A stretch of 64,000 bases of DNA from Gliomastix tumulicola (Eukaryota; Ascomycota; Sordariomycetes; Hypocreales; Bionectriaceae): contig BCHX01000007.1 in the NCBI GenBank assembly GCA_001599755.1, positions 3,038,001 through 3,102,000 of the forward strand, in the 5' to 3' direction. A program made the translations under genes and the position numbers. Below the pieces are notes generated by a model. The model was not told where the DNA came from and ran no database searches. It saw nothing but the letters and a program-made list of their open reading frames with translations. The number at the start of each line of letters is the position of its first letter. The stretch's first letter is position 1. Shown here piece by piece: positions 11,600 to 22,519 of the stretch.

Positions 11600-11873
11600 G
11601 GCAGTGGAAGCAGTGGTGATACGTCAAAAATGGCAAGGAAGAATTCAGCAGATCAGGAGCTGTAGATGTGCAAGGCCTAGTACGTCCAAACAGCAGTGTA
11701 ATCATACAACTGGGATGTCTGAGGGGGGATGCGCCGTAGTATCAAGTCCAGTCCGTTCGTATGCAGCGGGACGAAGCTTTCCGTAGGCATTCGATTAATT
11801 AGTGGCCCCAATTGCGTCAAATCAAGGCCGCATGAAGATATGAATTTGGAGGAATTGCCGCTGACTCTCAAGC

Positions 11874-11889
11874 CGGGATCCATTGCCCG
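11874..11889. promoter_or_regulatory. CGG-N10-CCG dyad, candidate Zn2Cys6 site
   Basis: The site reads CGG-GATCCATTGC-CCG-A. It shares 15 of 16 bases with the minus-strand site of the aldehyde dehydrogenase promoter. Confidence 0.6.
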
Positions 11890-11911
11890 AACGTGGAGAT
11901 CACTACTGAGG

Positions 11912-11927
11912 CGGGCACAAAGCCCCG
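11912..11927. promoter_or_regulatory. CGG-N10-CCG dyad, second copy
   Basis: The site reads CGG-GCACAAAGCC-CCG, 288 bp upstream of the transketolase ATG. Confidence 0.5.
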
Positions 11928-12214
11928 GTACGGAAAGCTGGGGTCGTTCAAGTGAACGGCCGAGAACGGAGGTTATCGCTACAGTGCAGAAAGAAGGTAT
12001 GAAAAGACACTGAGAGTAAATTCGGCACGGGAAGTAAACGCCGTGCGCGAGTTACAACCAGCTGGCACGGGTGACGAGTAGGGCCGAACCTCACCAGGGA
12101 ATCAGAAATATGAAATCCAGTCATACATCTATTACTTATTGATCTCCCAACAGCAGTCCGGATCCAAAAATACATATCCATCATCCTCATAGTCGCACCA
12201 AGAGGTATTCAAAC

Positions 12215-14383
12215 ATGCCTCGCAACGACACAACCGAAACGGCTACCAATACCCAGCTGAATGGCTGGAGGGCAGAGTTAGATGACGATGATCATGCCGT
12301 CCTCGCCCTCCGAAACCTCATATTTGATATCTGCAATTACAACAATGGAGGCCACGGCGGCTCAGCCATTGGCATGGCGGCAATTGGAGTAGCCCTCTAC
12401 AAGCATGTCATGCGCTACAACCCCAACAACCCGAGCTGGTTTGACCGCGACAGATTTGTTCTCTCCAACGGGCACACCGCCATGTTTCTCTACGCCTTGA
12501 ACCACCTCACCGGCTTTGATAACTTTACCATGGATGAACTCAAGGGATATGGATCTGCAAAGACGGACGGCTATACGACGATCTGTCACGCCCATCCCGA
12601 GATCGAGGTCCCCGGCGTCGAAGTGACGACTGGTCCTCTCGGGCAGGGGATCGCCAATGCTGTAGGCTTGGCCATTGCCTCCAAGAACCTGGCGGCCCGC
12701 TTCAACAAGGACGGCTTCGATCTTGTCAAGTCCCGCATATACTGCATGACGGGAGACGGGTGCTTGATGGAGGGCGTGGCCCTGGAGGCCATTTCTCTCG
12801 CGGGTTCCTTGGGCCTCGACAACCTTGTTCTTCTGTACGACAACAACCAGGTCACATGCGATGGGCCCTTGGATTGGATCAACACCGAGGATATCAACGC
12901 CAAGATGCGTGCTTCTGGATGGCACGTCCTAGACATCTTCGACGGGTCGTACGATGTCCAGGCCATCGTTTCCGCCCTCAACCTCGCCAAGGTGCAAGTC
13001 GGCAAGCCAACCTTCATCAACATACGGACCGTCATCGGACTCGGCACCAGCGTCGCGGGCACATACAAAGCCCACCACGGAGCATTCAGCAAGGAGAGTG
13101 TTGAGCTCTCCAAGAGGATCGCTGGCCAGGACCCTAGTACTACTCATCAGGTCCCAGAAAAGCCTCTTGCTTACTTCCGGGAGCGCAAGGAATACGGAGC
13201 TGTTCTCCAGGCGAGATGGGACGAGCTGGTGGTCAAGTACGAGGGCGCGTACCCCGACACCGCAGCCCAGCTATGGGCCGCTATTAGGGGTGACTACGGT
13301 ACCGAGTGGCTTGACATCCTCAAGAGTCTCGACAGCAAGCAGTTCCAGAAGGCTGCCACTCGGGAGGCGAATGGCGTTGTCATAGAAAAGCTCTGGGCTG
13401 CCAACGCAGCGCTCTGTGGCGGAGGCGCGGACCTCATCAACTCGAATAAGTTCTCGTACTCAGACGACGACGTGTTTCATCCGAGTGTCGGGTACAAGGG
13501 CCGCTACGTTCGATATGGGATCCGCGAGCATGCCATGGCTGCCATATCCAACGGCATCGCGGCCTACAATCCGGGCACATTTGTGCCTCTAACAGCCACC
13601 TTTCTCATCTTCTATATATACGTGAGTGCCCATTTCTCAATTATTCCACTGGCCGCTTGACTAACGCTCTAAATGTCCTAGGCCGCTCCTGGTGTGAGGA
13701 TGGGGGCATTGAGCGATCTTCCCGTCATCCACTGCGCAACACACGACTCCTTTGCCGAGGGCCAGAACGGACCTACCCACCAGCCCGTAGAGGTCGACTC
13801 TCTCTACCGAGCCATGCCCAACCTCCTATACATCCGCCCGTGTGATGCGGAAGAGCTCTTCGGCGCTTGGATGCTGGCCCTTTCCAACACACACGGCCCA
13901 TCGCTCCTATCGCTAGCGCGCGACCCTGTTGGTGAAGTACCAGCCACAGACCGATACAAGGTCGCCAATGGTGCCTATGTTATCATCGACGTGGAGAGAC
14001 CCAGTCTCACGCTCACGAGTTGCGGGACGAATCTGCACTACGCCGTAGCTGCGGCGAGAACCCTCACCGCCTCTGGTCTGCGTACGAGGGTGGTCAGCTT
14101 CCCGAGTTTTGCACTATTCGACAAGCAGGATCAGACGTATCGAGACGCTGTCTTTCCTCGCGATGGACAGCCCATCATCAGCGTGGAAGAATATGTTGCG
14201 ACTGGGTGGGCCAAGTACGTGACGGCCAGTATTGGGATGACCACATATGGGTACTCTGCCTCCAATCAGAGTAACTACGATCGCTTTGGGCTGGATGAAA
14301 AGGGAATCGTTAAAAAGGTGCAGGGCTATCTGAGAGATCTCGCAGGAAAGGATGCCAGATCAGCGGGGTGGAGGCAGCTGTAA
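12215..14383 (+). CDS. Transketolase, dihydroxyacetone synthase (formaldehyde transketolase)-like
   Basis: Thiamine-diphosphate enzyme of 702 residues that moves two-carbon ketol units between sugars and aldehydes. Exons are 12215-13621 and 13682-14383, phase 0, joined at FYIY/AAPGVRMGALS. Visible motifs: GHGGSAIG near residue 48, SNGHTAMFLYA, GPLGQGIANAVG, the thiamine/Mg motif GDGCLMEG...DNNQVTCDG, GIREHAMAAISNG and HDSFAEGQNGPTHQPVE. The first exon begins with a short acidic leader and not the usual housekeeping transketolase N-terminus. The A-A-P-G-V-R-M-G-A-L segment and the overall length fit the dihydroxyacetone-synthase branch. I see no clear peroxisomal SKL-type tail (the C-terminus is RQL). 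In this cluster it could perform the C-C cleavage step on a keto sugar, which is inference. Confidence 0.93.
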
Positions 14384-14910
14384 ATCCAATGGGCCGGTGT
14401 TGACAGACAACTAGCTATTATTATTACGATCTGGTCACACGCGCACAATTACTCCTTTCTTTTTTTTTTCTTCTCCTTCGCCTTCTCTCTCCTTTCTTCC
14501 GTCTCCTTTCTCGCTATAATCTCTCTCCTTCGTACCAGGCTTGGGCAGCAACGAGGAGCGGACGCACCTCCCTGGATGTGTGAAGAAAGAATTGGTCGCG
14601 GGTGTAGGGCTAGGGTGCCCAACGATCTGATAGATTTGATAGCTTGGGGGGATAGGCCGGGGGGGACGTTGTAAACGGGCAACCACTTCCAAGGCGGTGC
14701 CATTTATCTCAAAGGCGGGCGTGCACATGATTAGCTACAGAAGCGGAAACGAGACGCGTTTCCTTACCTTATACGAACTACAGTAGGATCTCATGTGGGC
14801 CATCGGGAGAGTAGTTCCGCACTGACGGTCGAATCGTGGACATAAAAAGTGCGCGGCGGGTGAGGGGGTGTCAGATGCTGTTCCAAGGCACTCAACTAAC
14901 TGTATTGACA
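14384..14910. promoter_or_regulatory. Promoter region of Gfo/Idh/MocA gene with polypyrimidine tract
   Basis: No gene is present. A long C/T-rich stretch at about 14452-14513 includes a run of T. Such tracts are common in fungal promoters. The dyad at 14804 follows. Confidence 0.5.
14804..14819. promoter_or_regulatory. CGG-N10-CCG dyad, candidate Zn2Cys6 site
   Basis: The site reads T-CGG-GAGAGTAGTT-CCG and lies 91 bp upstream of the preferred ATG at 14911. Confidence 0.55.
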
Positions 14911-16071
14911 ATGTCGAACGCGCAAAGAAAGCTACGAGTCGGCGTCGTGGGTCTCGGTCGCATGGGACAGCGGCATGCACTAAACATTCTTCACAAATGC
15001 CCGCGGGCCTCCCTGCTTGGTGTGTGCTCCCCGGCAGAGTCGGATCTTAGCTGGGGAGCGCAGCATTTGAAGCCCTACGGTGTTGAGCTCTTCCGATCTA
15101 TCGAGGAGATGGTCCAGATGCCCGGACTGGAGGCCGTCGTCATTGCCTCCAACACGGCCCTGCACATGGAACACACTCTCGTGGCCCTTGAGAAAGATCT
15201 CCACGTCTTGTGCGAGAAGCCGGTGTGCACATCAGCCGTTGAGGTATGTCGAGGTGTCACCCGCTTCGGGCCTGATAAGTCATGAATTACAGAAGGAAGC
15301 TAATGAATGACCGCTCAGCTGGAGCTACTGATCAAACGAGTATCGGCCAAGCGTACGGCGTCTGTCATGGTCGGGTTCACGCGTCGATTCGATGAAAACT
15401 ATCAAGACGCCGCTTTGAAAATCCGTTCGGGTGCCATCGGAAAGCCCATAGTCATTCGCTCTCACGGGCACGAGAAACTCGACAAAAGCCCGTTTTTCAA
15501 ACAATACCTCCAGGACTCGGGTGGCATTTTCATTGACTCCATCATCCACGACATCGACTTAGCACTCATGTATTTTGGTGAAGAGAGCCAGCCCAAGGCA
15601 GTCTCGGCGATGGGTGTTGCCGCTATACACGGAGAGCTCGCTGCGTCCGGCGACGCCGACAATGCCGTGGGCATTTGCGAGTTCTGGGACGGCAAAATCG
15701 CGTTCTTCTACAACTCACGGATGGCGGCCCATGGCTATGACAACCAGACTGAGATATTTGGGACTGAAGGAAAGATATCCATCAATCTCGTTCCGAGACG
15801 CAACCAGGTCGAGATGAGCACCAAGGATGGATACGTCAAGGTTGAGCCTACTCCGTCTTGGATCGATCGATATGAGAAGGCGTTCGAGACGGAGATGGTA
15901 ACCTGGGTGGACGCTCTCCTCGACAATGGCCCCATCCCAATCCCTCTTGCCTCGGCACTCACTGGTCTCAACATCGCTATCGCTTTGCAGGAAAGTCTTG
16001 GGACAGGGGAGACGATCAAGTTTACTCGCGAGGGCCGACGCAGTCATATCAAGGTGACCAGCCTTTTGTAG
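14911..16071 (+). CDS. Gfo/Idh/MocA family oxidoreductase (inositol 2-dehydrogenase-like)
   Basis: NAD(P)-dependent sugar or cyclitol dehydrogenase of 361 residues. Exons are 14911-15243 and 15319-16071, phase 0. The start at 14911 is preferred to the in-frame ATG at 14836 because the Rossmann fold begins 9 residues after it (VGVVGLGRMGQRHA). Family signatures: the CEKP motif with the catalytic Lys near residue 100, GFTRRFDENY, and the active-site block DSIIHDIDLALMYFG with the His-Asp pair. Members oxidise a ring or pyranose hydroxyl to a ketone, for example myo-inositol, scyllo-inositol or glucosides. It lies between the transketolase (same strand) and a convergent SDR. The assignment to an inositol-like ring substrate is suggested by the resemblance but not proven. 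Confidence 0.92.
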
Positions 16072-16397
16072 TCTGCCCGGGATCGTGGTCTCACTTGGCT
16101 TACACGGGGATCAATCTACGCCCATCTAGCGAACGGGGTGAGCCGGCTGGGTGGCCTGTAATCCTACAACCGTGGTCAGGTCTTAACACTTAAGTTAGGG
16201 CTTAGAGCTAGCAGGAGTCGCAGGGCGAGGGAATAGAGGCACTGGGCGAGCTTCAGTGCACTTTAGTATGTAGAAGATGTCTCTAGCGTCCCTCTCAATT
16301 CATACTGGAGAATAAATCTAACCATAAACCGGCGTAAAGACAGAGCTCTGCATCAAAACCGACCGCCTCGCCACTCTGACCAGAAAGTTCTCCATCC
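16072..16397. other. Convergent 3'-3' intergenic region
   Basis: It contains an AATAAA at 16311-16316 that could serve the Gfo/Idh/MocA transcript. I found no dyad and no gene. Confidence 0.45.
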
Positions 16398-17443
16398 TCA
16401 CATCAGCCTACCGGCGTGGATTCCGCCCGTAATGAGAATATCATCCGACGTATGGTACGCACTGGCATCGGAAAGCAGATACACAACGGGGACCTTGAGG
16501 TCAGTCCGGTCACCGATACGACGCATTGGCGGCTCATTCCTCATGATGTCCCCAAGCCACGGATAGCGTACACTGAGATCGTTTGTCATGTCCGTCAACA
16601 TATAACTGTGATGCACCTTAGCGACTGTGTACTTAAAAATGCTACCTGAGCCCATGGATGGGCGTTTTCGGATACGTACCCGGGGGAAACACTGTTCACT
16701 CTGATACCGAAGGCGGCTAATTCGACACCGAGCGCCTTGGCCAACGACATGACGGCGCCTTTGCTGGCGCAGTAGTCGCTTGTGGTTTGGCCTTTACTCG
16801 CCACGTAGGCGGCAATCGAGGCAATCAAGACAATGGAACCACCACGCGGATTGGCCTCGGTGGCTTCCTGCCTGACCATTTGCGCAGCAGCGAGCTGCGC
16901 GGCGTAGTAGGTGCCGTTGACGTTGATATCAAAGGTCCTTGCTACGGACTTGGGTTCTCTCTCGAGAAATGGCTGATCAGGGCAGATGCCGGCTGCTGTC
17001 ACACTACAGATATCCACGTCAATACAAGTCATCCATCCAACGGTTGGGCGAGGTCACTTACAGGCCGTCGATGCGACCGAAGTCCTTGACAACTTCATCA
17101 AATGACTGCTTCAACAAATCGTACTTTGTCACATCCGTCCTAGACGTGTATGTTGTCAGCTTCCTGAGGAGTCGCGTATGAATCCGCACTGTTGTCTATA
17201 GTACCTGTAGTAGCCCAATTTCACATCGGGGTGTCTCTTCTGGATCTCATAGAAATGGTCATGCGGCTTTTCTGCCGTGTCAAGGATGGCGACGCTGCCA
17301 CCCGCTTCGGCCACAGCCAACGCGAACGCGAGACCAAGACCCCTGGCACCGCCCGTGATGACAGTGACACGGCCCTTCAGCGAGAGAAGGTCGTACACGG
17401 AGCGCTTCAGGTAGTTGTCGGTATTGGGGAGAGCTGCGGCCAT
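16398..17443 (-). CDS. Short-chain dehydrogenase/reductase, polyol (arabinitol/mannitol dehydrogenase-like) type
   Basis: NAD(P)-dependent SDR of 282 residues. Exons: 17443-17205, 17139-17062, 17003-16680, 16605-16398. The start at 17443 (MAAALPNTDNYLKRSVYDLL) is chosen over upstream in-frame ATGs because it gives the normal N-terminal length. Motifs: TGGARGLG, LDTAEKP at the cofactor-specificity position, TAAGICPD, IASIAAYVASKGQTTSDYCASK with catalytic Ser, Tyr and Lys, and VNSVSPG/YMLTDMT. The last splice uses a GTACGT donor and restores the conserved SPGYMLTDMT sequence. The C-terminus ILITGGIHAG is typical. The family contains NADP mannitol and arabinitol dehydrogenases (SOU1-like), so a polyol/ketose interconversion is plausible. 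Its promoter at 17444-18383 has a dyad at 17585. Confidence 0.92.
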
Positions 17444-18383
17444 CGTAGCTGGGAGTCTTGTGTTGAAACGGGAACAAACACCTTGAGATGGTGAGGTATG
17501 GGGCCACTGGTATTGCCACTTCACTGTGTTGACGACAACCCTGGCGCTGTTTATTATCGGTCGAGACAATTTGCTAGCCAGTGCCGGGAGCGGTTGCCCG
17601 TAGGCGGGGGAGCTGGTTGGGGTTAGGAGACCGTGCCGAGAGTGTGGGGGACGGGTCACAAAGCTCCGACCTGGGACGCCACCGGACCTTCTCCGTGGGC
17701 GGGCGATTAATGGAGAGTCATGCTAGGCTAACGTCGGAGGTCACAATCACCCAGGAATAGTCACTACCGGCAGCCATGAGCCTTAGGGGTTGGATAACTA
17801 TGCAAGTCGTGTCCCTAGATACTTGTCGCGACTGACACACTACCCTTAAAGCAGGACTTAAACTATCACTATGGCACCCCAAGGTTCGACTGAACCAGCT
17901 ACGGCCACCTAACTTAATAGCTGGACGGTAGATTCAATTCAATAAGCAGTAATACTACCGAGTCGGAGCATCGGGTTCAAGCCTAAGATCCCAGAAAGGG
18001 AAAAAAGTTGCCACCCGATCGAGTAGAAAATTTGAATTTATCATTAATCACCACATCAACTGATCTGCTATCTATTGTGATGATCCAATGGCTCTCTCTC
18101 TGCTCTTTCTAATTGAATAGCTTATTAACTCTAATCATTACGAACACCTGGGGAAAACACCGACCGTGTGGCTCTATTCGATCAAGTAGCACGACATCTA
18201 CCCGGCCGGATAACGAATCGTTCTCCCCAATTCACCAGCCTTTTTCGGGTGACCCGCGTGGGAAGTGTTACTGCAAAATGCCTCGCATGCCCAGTGAAGC
18301 GTAGCGAAGTCGCTGAGCATTATGTCCATATCACGGGACTTGAACGGTGATGTATTAAAGTCTGTACCTAACTGATGCCCTAT
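17444..18383. promoter_or_regulatory. Long intergenic region upstream of SDR (940 bp)
   Basis: No gene is supported. An ORF at 18113-18304 has no recognisable features. The region includes the dyad at 17585 and repeated GTCGGAG or its complement at about 17665, 17731 and 17963. Confidence 0.5.
17585..17600. promoter_or_regulatory. CGG-N10-CCG dyad, candidate Zn2Cys6 site
   Basis: The site reads CGG-GAGCGGTTGC-CCG and lies 141 bp upstream of the SDR ATG at 17443. Confidence 0.5.
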
Positions 18384-19648
18384 TTAGTGTGGGAAGTTAA
18401 CTACAGTCTTTACTACCAGCCTTCCATCCACGTCGCTGGTAGAGCAAGCGGCCTCAAATGCTGTCTCGATGGCGCCAAGTCCGTCGAATCGGTGGGTAAT
18501 AAGCTGGCTAATATCAGGGAGCATCCTGCCATCGAGTGCAGATCCTGACACAGACGACTCCGCGATCTTGATGGCTTCCAGATAACAGGACTTGGCGTAT
18601 CGCCACGTTGGAACTATGCTGATCTCGCGCGCAGTCGCCTCTGAAATCGGAATGGCTACGTTTGGTGTGCCGAGACCCGCTGCGACCACGGTACCGCCTG
18701 ACCTCGTGGCCTTTGTTCATTCATGCCCACTATTAGCATTTTCACGCAGGTGGAAGGGCGGAAGTTCGTTATCACACTCACATATATAGCCGTCTGAATA
18801 CTGGAGGCAACACCGGTACACTCAAAGGTAACCTGGACCTTGGATATGTGCTTGCCGTTGGGCCAAGTGAGTTGGCCAATATCCTCGGCTGTGGACCTGG
18901 CTATGCCCATCGCTTCGACGACCGTATCGCCTCTTCTTGGCTGTACAGAATAGGTCGTGGTCGCAAACCCTCCTCTTCTGGCAAATTCCAACCTTCCCTC
19001 GTGAATATCAGCCATGACAACGTGGACTGCCCCAGCTGCCCGAGCGACCACGGCAGTCAAAAGCCCGATAGCCCCGGCACCGATTATGAGGATCTCGTCC
19101 ATGGCGAAGGGTGTTGTGAATTGCTTCGCCCGATTCACCGCCTGGACAGCGACGGCGAGGGGCTCAAGAAGGGCGCCGACTTCGTAGCTCAGCGCCTCTG
19201 GCAATTTATGCACCCATTTGGCCGGATGAACGACAAACTCCTGCAGGGTGCCTTGATAGTGAGGGAACTTGGACCCTGAGCTTCTGAAGCGTAACCCGGC
19301 ACAGATGTTGTAGCGCCCGGCTTCGCAGAGTTGGCAATCGCCACAAGGAATGCCGACCTCGAGTGCAACTCTGTCGCCCAACCGCAGATTCGGGTGCAGT
19401 TCGTTGATCCGCGAGCCGAGCGCCGTGATCTCTCCGGACGATTCATGGCCAAGACATAGCGGCTCGCGGACAAGGATTGAACCGTTCCTGAAGTGCGAGT
19501 AGTAGTGGAGGTCAGAGCCACAGAGAGTCGTCGACCTGATGGCGACTTGGACATCGTCGGGAGACAGTGCAGGGAGGTCCCTCGTTTCTAGACGGAGATC
19601 TCTGGCTCCGTGTAGGAACTTCCCTGCTGATTGTGCTGGTGCTGACAT
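18384..19648 (-). CDS. Zinc-dependent medium-chain alcohol dehydrogenase, sorbitol/xylitol dehydrogenase-like
   Basis: NAD-dependent polyol dehydrogenase of 397 residues. Exons are 19648-18782 and 18710-18384, phase 0, with the join IQTAIY/ATRSGGTVV. Catalytic zinc ligands are visible in TTLCGSDLHYY (Cys) and CLGHESSGE (His-Glu). Four structural-zinc cysteines lie in IPCGDCQLCEAGRYNIC. The cofactor-binding segment IIGAGAIGLLTAVVARAAGA is followed by VVMADIHEGRLEFAR, whose Asp points to NAD(H). The family oxidises the C2 or a related hydroxyl of sugar alcohols and some cyclitol ketones. It is divergently arranged with the flavin monooxygenase across a 522-bp promoter. It is probably one of the successive hydroxyl oxidations of the cluster. 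Confidence 0.93.
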
Positions 19649-20170
19649 AGTGCAGATTGCTTCAAGTGTGTGATTTTATGTGATTTTGTGTCAACACAGC
19701 GACTAGCACTCAGCAGTCGAGACAGCCTTTGCCAATGATAACACCACCGGACAATGTCGTCGGTTTCGTCCCGTGCAATCGTATTTCCCTTAAGGTGAAG
19801 ACATCCTCGACATTACATGCCCGCATCTGGGGGTGCTTGCCCGAGGGCAAAGAGACCCGAAATAACGTCGGGGCGAGAGTTCCCGTGTCGCTCCGACCCA
19901 TGAAAGGAGAGCCCCGCCAACCACATGGTGGGCATCGGGGTCGAATGTCATGTTGATACAAAAAAGCCATGGATTTCGTCAGTTGGGGTCGCAAGTCCGA
20001 GCCCGTAGTGTGTGCGCTGTTGTGGGGAGTGTCTTCCCTCCCACTATTGCTGCTATACTTGCTATACTTAGTCCCCGTCGCCCGTGTTTCCAGTGGCATA
20101 CTTCGCCCTCCATCTCTGCATCGGCGCCCACGCTCCTCACGACTCAACTTCTGCCGCCAGGATCGTCAAA
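19649..20170. promoter_or_regulatory. Divergent promoter between polyol dehydrogenase and flavin monooxygenase
   Basis: No gene is present. I found no perfect CGG-N10-CCG dyad here, but CGG-N11-CCG occurs at 19869-19885 with the same purine/pyrimidine inner bases. Confidence 0.45.
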
Positions 20171-21998
20171 ATGTCGACCGCCCAAGCCACCAATGCTATC
20201 ATCATCGGTGCCGGGCCGGCGGGAATCGCCATGGCCTACCGTCTGAAGCATGATCTCAAGTTTCACGACTTTACCATCTACGAGAAGCTCGATGGCCCTG
20301 GCGGAACCTGGAGGACAAACACATACCCCGGATGGTAGGCACTACCAAGCAGGACACCTCCCATCATTATCGAGATTTGTCTCTTGAGCCCAGACGAAGC
20401 GTGCTAACTCCATCTCTATAGCGGATGTGATCTCCAATCCCACCTATACTCGTTCAGCTTCAACCCGAACCCGAATTGGTCGAAGCAGCTTTGTGAGCAG
20501 CCGGAGATACTTCAATGTAAGCTCCCTCTCGCTGAGCCTGACTTGAGAGTCGTCACATCCTTGAAACTAACGACCCGTCGACTAAATAGACATGGAAGAC
20601 ACCGTCGACAAGTTCGATATCCGCAAGCATATCCACGAATCGGTCGAGTGTGTTGGCGCCGTCTGGGACAGCGACAATTCCCGCTGGGCCGTCCAGCTCA
20701 AAGATCTCAGGACGGGCTTGGAATACTCCCGAACCGCATCCATCTTCGTCTCAGCCGTCGGTGCTATCTCTTTCCCCCGCGATGTCAAGTTCCCGGGGAT
20801 GGACAAGTTCCAGGGCCCCATGTTTCACACGGCTCGCTGGAATCATTCCGTGAGCTACGCGAATAAGCGCGTCGCCGTCATCGGCAACGGATGCAGCGCA
20901 GCCCAGGTCGTCCCAGCCATGGCCCAGAGCGCCTCTTTCGTGAAGCAGTATGCTCGCAGCGGACAGTGGTTCCACGCACGGCCGAATCGCGATTACACGG
21001 TCGTGGAGAAGCTTTTGTGCCGCTTTTTGCCTCTCTATCAGCGTCTCATCCGCCTCATGATCTTCCTCGAGGCTGACGAGGAGACAACGACATATTTTCC
21101 CACTGCCAAGGGTCTCAAAGAGCGTACTCGCAAAGAGGAGGAGTCCAAGGAGTACATCCGGTCCAAGGTGCCGGAGAAGTACGCCGCGCACATCATCCCC
21201 TCGTTCCCTCTCGGCTGCAAGCGCCGCATCTTTGACCCGGGTTATCTGGACAGCCTAAACCGGCAAAACGTTGAGCTTCTGCCAGAAGGCATCAGGGAGA
21301 TAACGGAGAAGGGCATCATCAGCACGTCCGGCATCGAGGATGAGTACGACATTATCGTACTGGCTACGGGCTTCCAAGTTTCCGACTTCCTGACGCCGAT
21401 GCACATCGTCGGCTCGCACAAAATCTCCCTCCATGACCAGTGGAAGGAGTGTCGCGGTGCCCAGGCCTACCTCGGTACCCACGTCCATAACTTCCCCAAC
21501 CTGGCCATCCTCTTTGGACCCAACACATTCCCGGCGAACAACTCGGCTCTCTTTGCCTGCGAGACCCAGGTTGACTTCACCGTCAAGTCTCTCTTCAAGC
21601 CCATCCTCGAGAAGCGTGCGACGATTATCGAGGTTAAACAGGCCGCCGAGGACCGTACAACCAACGCCATCCACCAGGAGCTCAACAACACGGTCTTTGC
21701 CGGCGACTGTTCCAATTGGTACATCGGCAAGTATGGACGCAATGCCGCCTCGTGGCCCGGTCTCGCCCGTTCATTCTGGTGGGCGACATACACGCCTCGC
21801 TGGTCCGACTTCAACATGTCTGGCGCGAGCCCGTGGTGGCCAGTACATGCTTTGGTCCGCGAGGTCATCACCATGTCCACTGCTAGCAAGACTGTACTTG
21901 CTTTAGCCACCATCGTCGGAGTGTTGGGCAAGGTGCAGAGCGGTGCAGCGTTCTTGGCTCTCCCCAGGGATGCTCTTTCAAAACTGATCCGGGCTTGA
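20171..21998 (+). CDS. Flavin-dependent monooxygenase, Baeyer-Villiger (4-hydroxyacetophenone monooxygenase-like) type
   Basis: FAD- and NADPH-dependent monooxygenase of 555 residues. Exons: 20171-20334, 20422-20516, 20590-21998. The start is the ATG nine codons before the FAD-binding motif IIGAGPAGIAMAYRL. The second segment, GGTWRTNTYPG/CGCDLQSHLYSFSF and PNWSKQ, is typical of type I Baeyer-Villiger enzymes. The fingerprint FxGxxxHxxxW is present as FQGPMFHTARW, and the NADPH fold follows as VIGNGCSAAQVV. A hydrophobic C-terminal segment (TVLALATIVGVLG) may anchor it to a membrane. The family inserts oxygen next to a ketone to make an ester or lactone, or oxidises heteroatoms. With the cyclase-type hydrolase at 4997 it could open a carbocyclic ring, which is inference. 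Confidence 0.92.
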
Positions 21999-22519
21999 CA
22001 GATTATTCAACTACTTTGGGGTTGGCAACGTTTGTAGCATGGATGGCTAATTAGGAGCATCTTTGTATCTGGACTCTAGTATTTCTGTGCTTGTAGGCTC
22101 TTGTCTCGACTGGGACCTTGATCTTTCCTATTCTATTGAATAAATTGCTCCCATGCGTTCTTTTCCGAGATGCCATTACCAACATCGCTCGCGATGATCG
22201 AGGCAAGGACCTGGTGCATATCAAACGGCACGGCTTTTGGCTTCTCGAAAAGCCTGTAAACTACCTCTTCTAAGATATTGGGAAGCGCAGGGCGTAGTAT
22301 TTGCCGTGTGTGTGTGATCTTTGAGTACGATGAGTCGTCTAGCTCTCGTCCGATGTTGTCGCTTCTACCAGTTCAACTGCTGCTTGGAGAGACATAAAGC
22401 ATTAGATGTCGGGCTTATTTGTTCTTTATCACTATATGGATCAAGCCTGTCTAGTATTCATGATCTTTCCAGGCCAAGATAGGTCCAGGCACTGTGGCAG
22501 ATGCCTCATCCCGCCCATG
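21999..22519. other. Convergent 3'-3' intergenic region
   Basis: No gene is present. An AATAAA at 22139-22144 on the plus strand may be the monooxygenase polyadenylation signal. I found no dyad. Confidence 0.45.

Larger units (their letters stand above)
11600..12214. promoter_or_regulatory. Divergent promoter between decarboxylating dehydrogenase and transketolase
   Basis: No gene is present. The region carries two CGG-N10-CCG dyads 38 bp apart (11874 and 11912) and a near copy (CGG-N10-TCG) at 11931. It is the only promoter of the cluster in which I found more than one perfect dyad. Confidence 0.6.
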
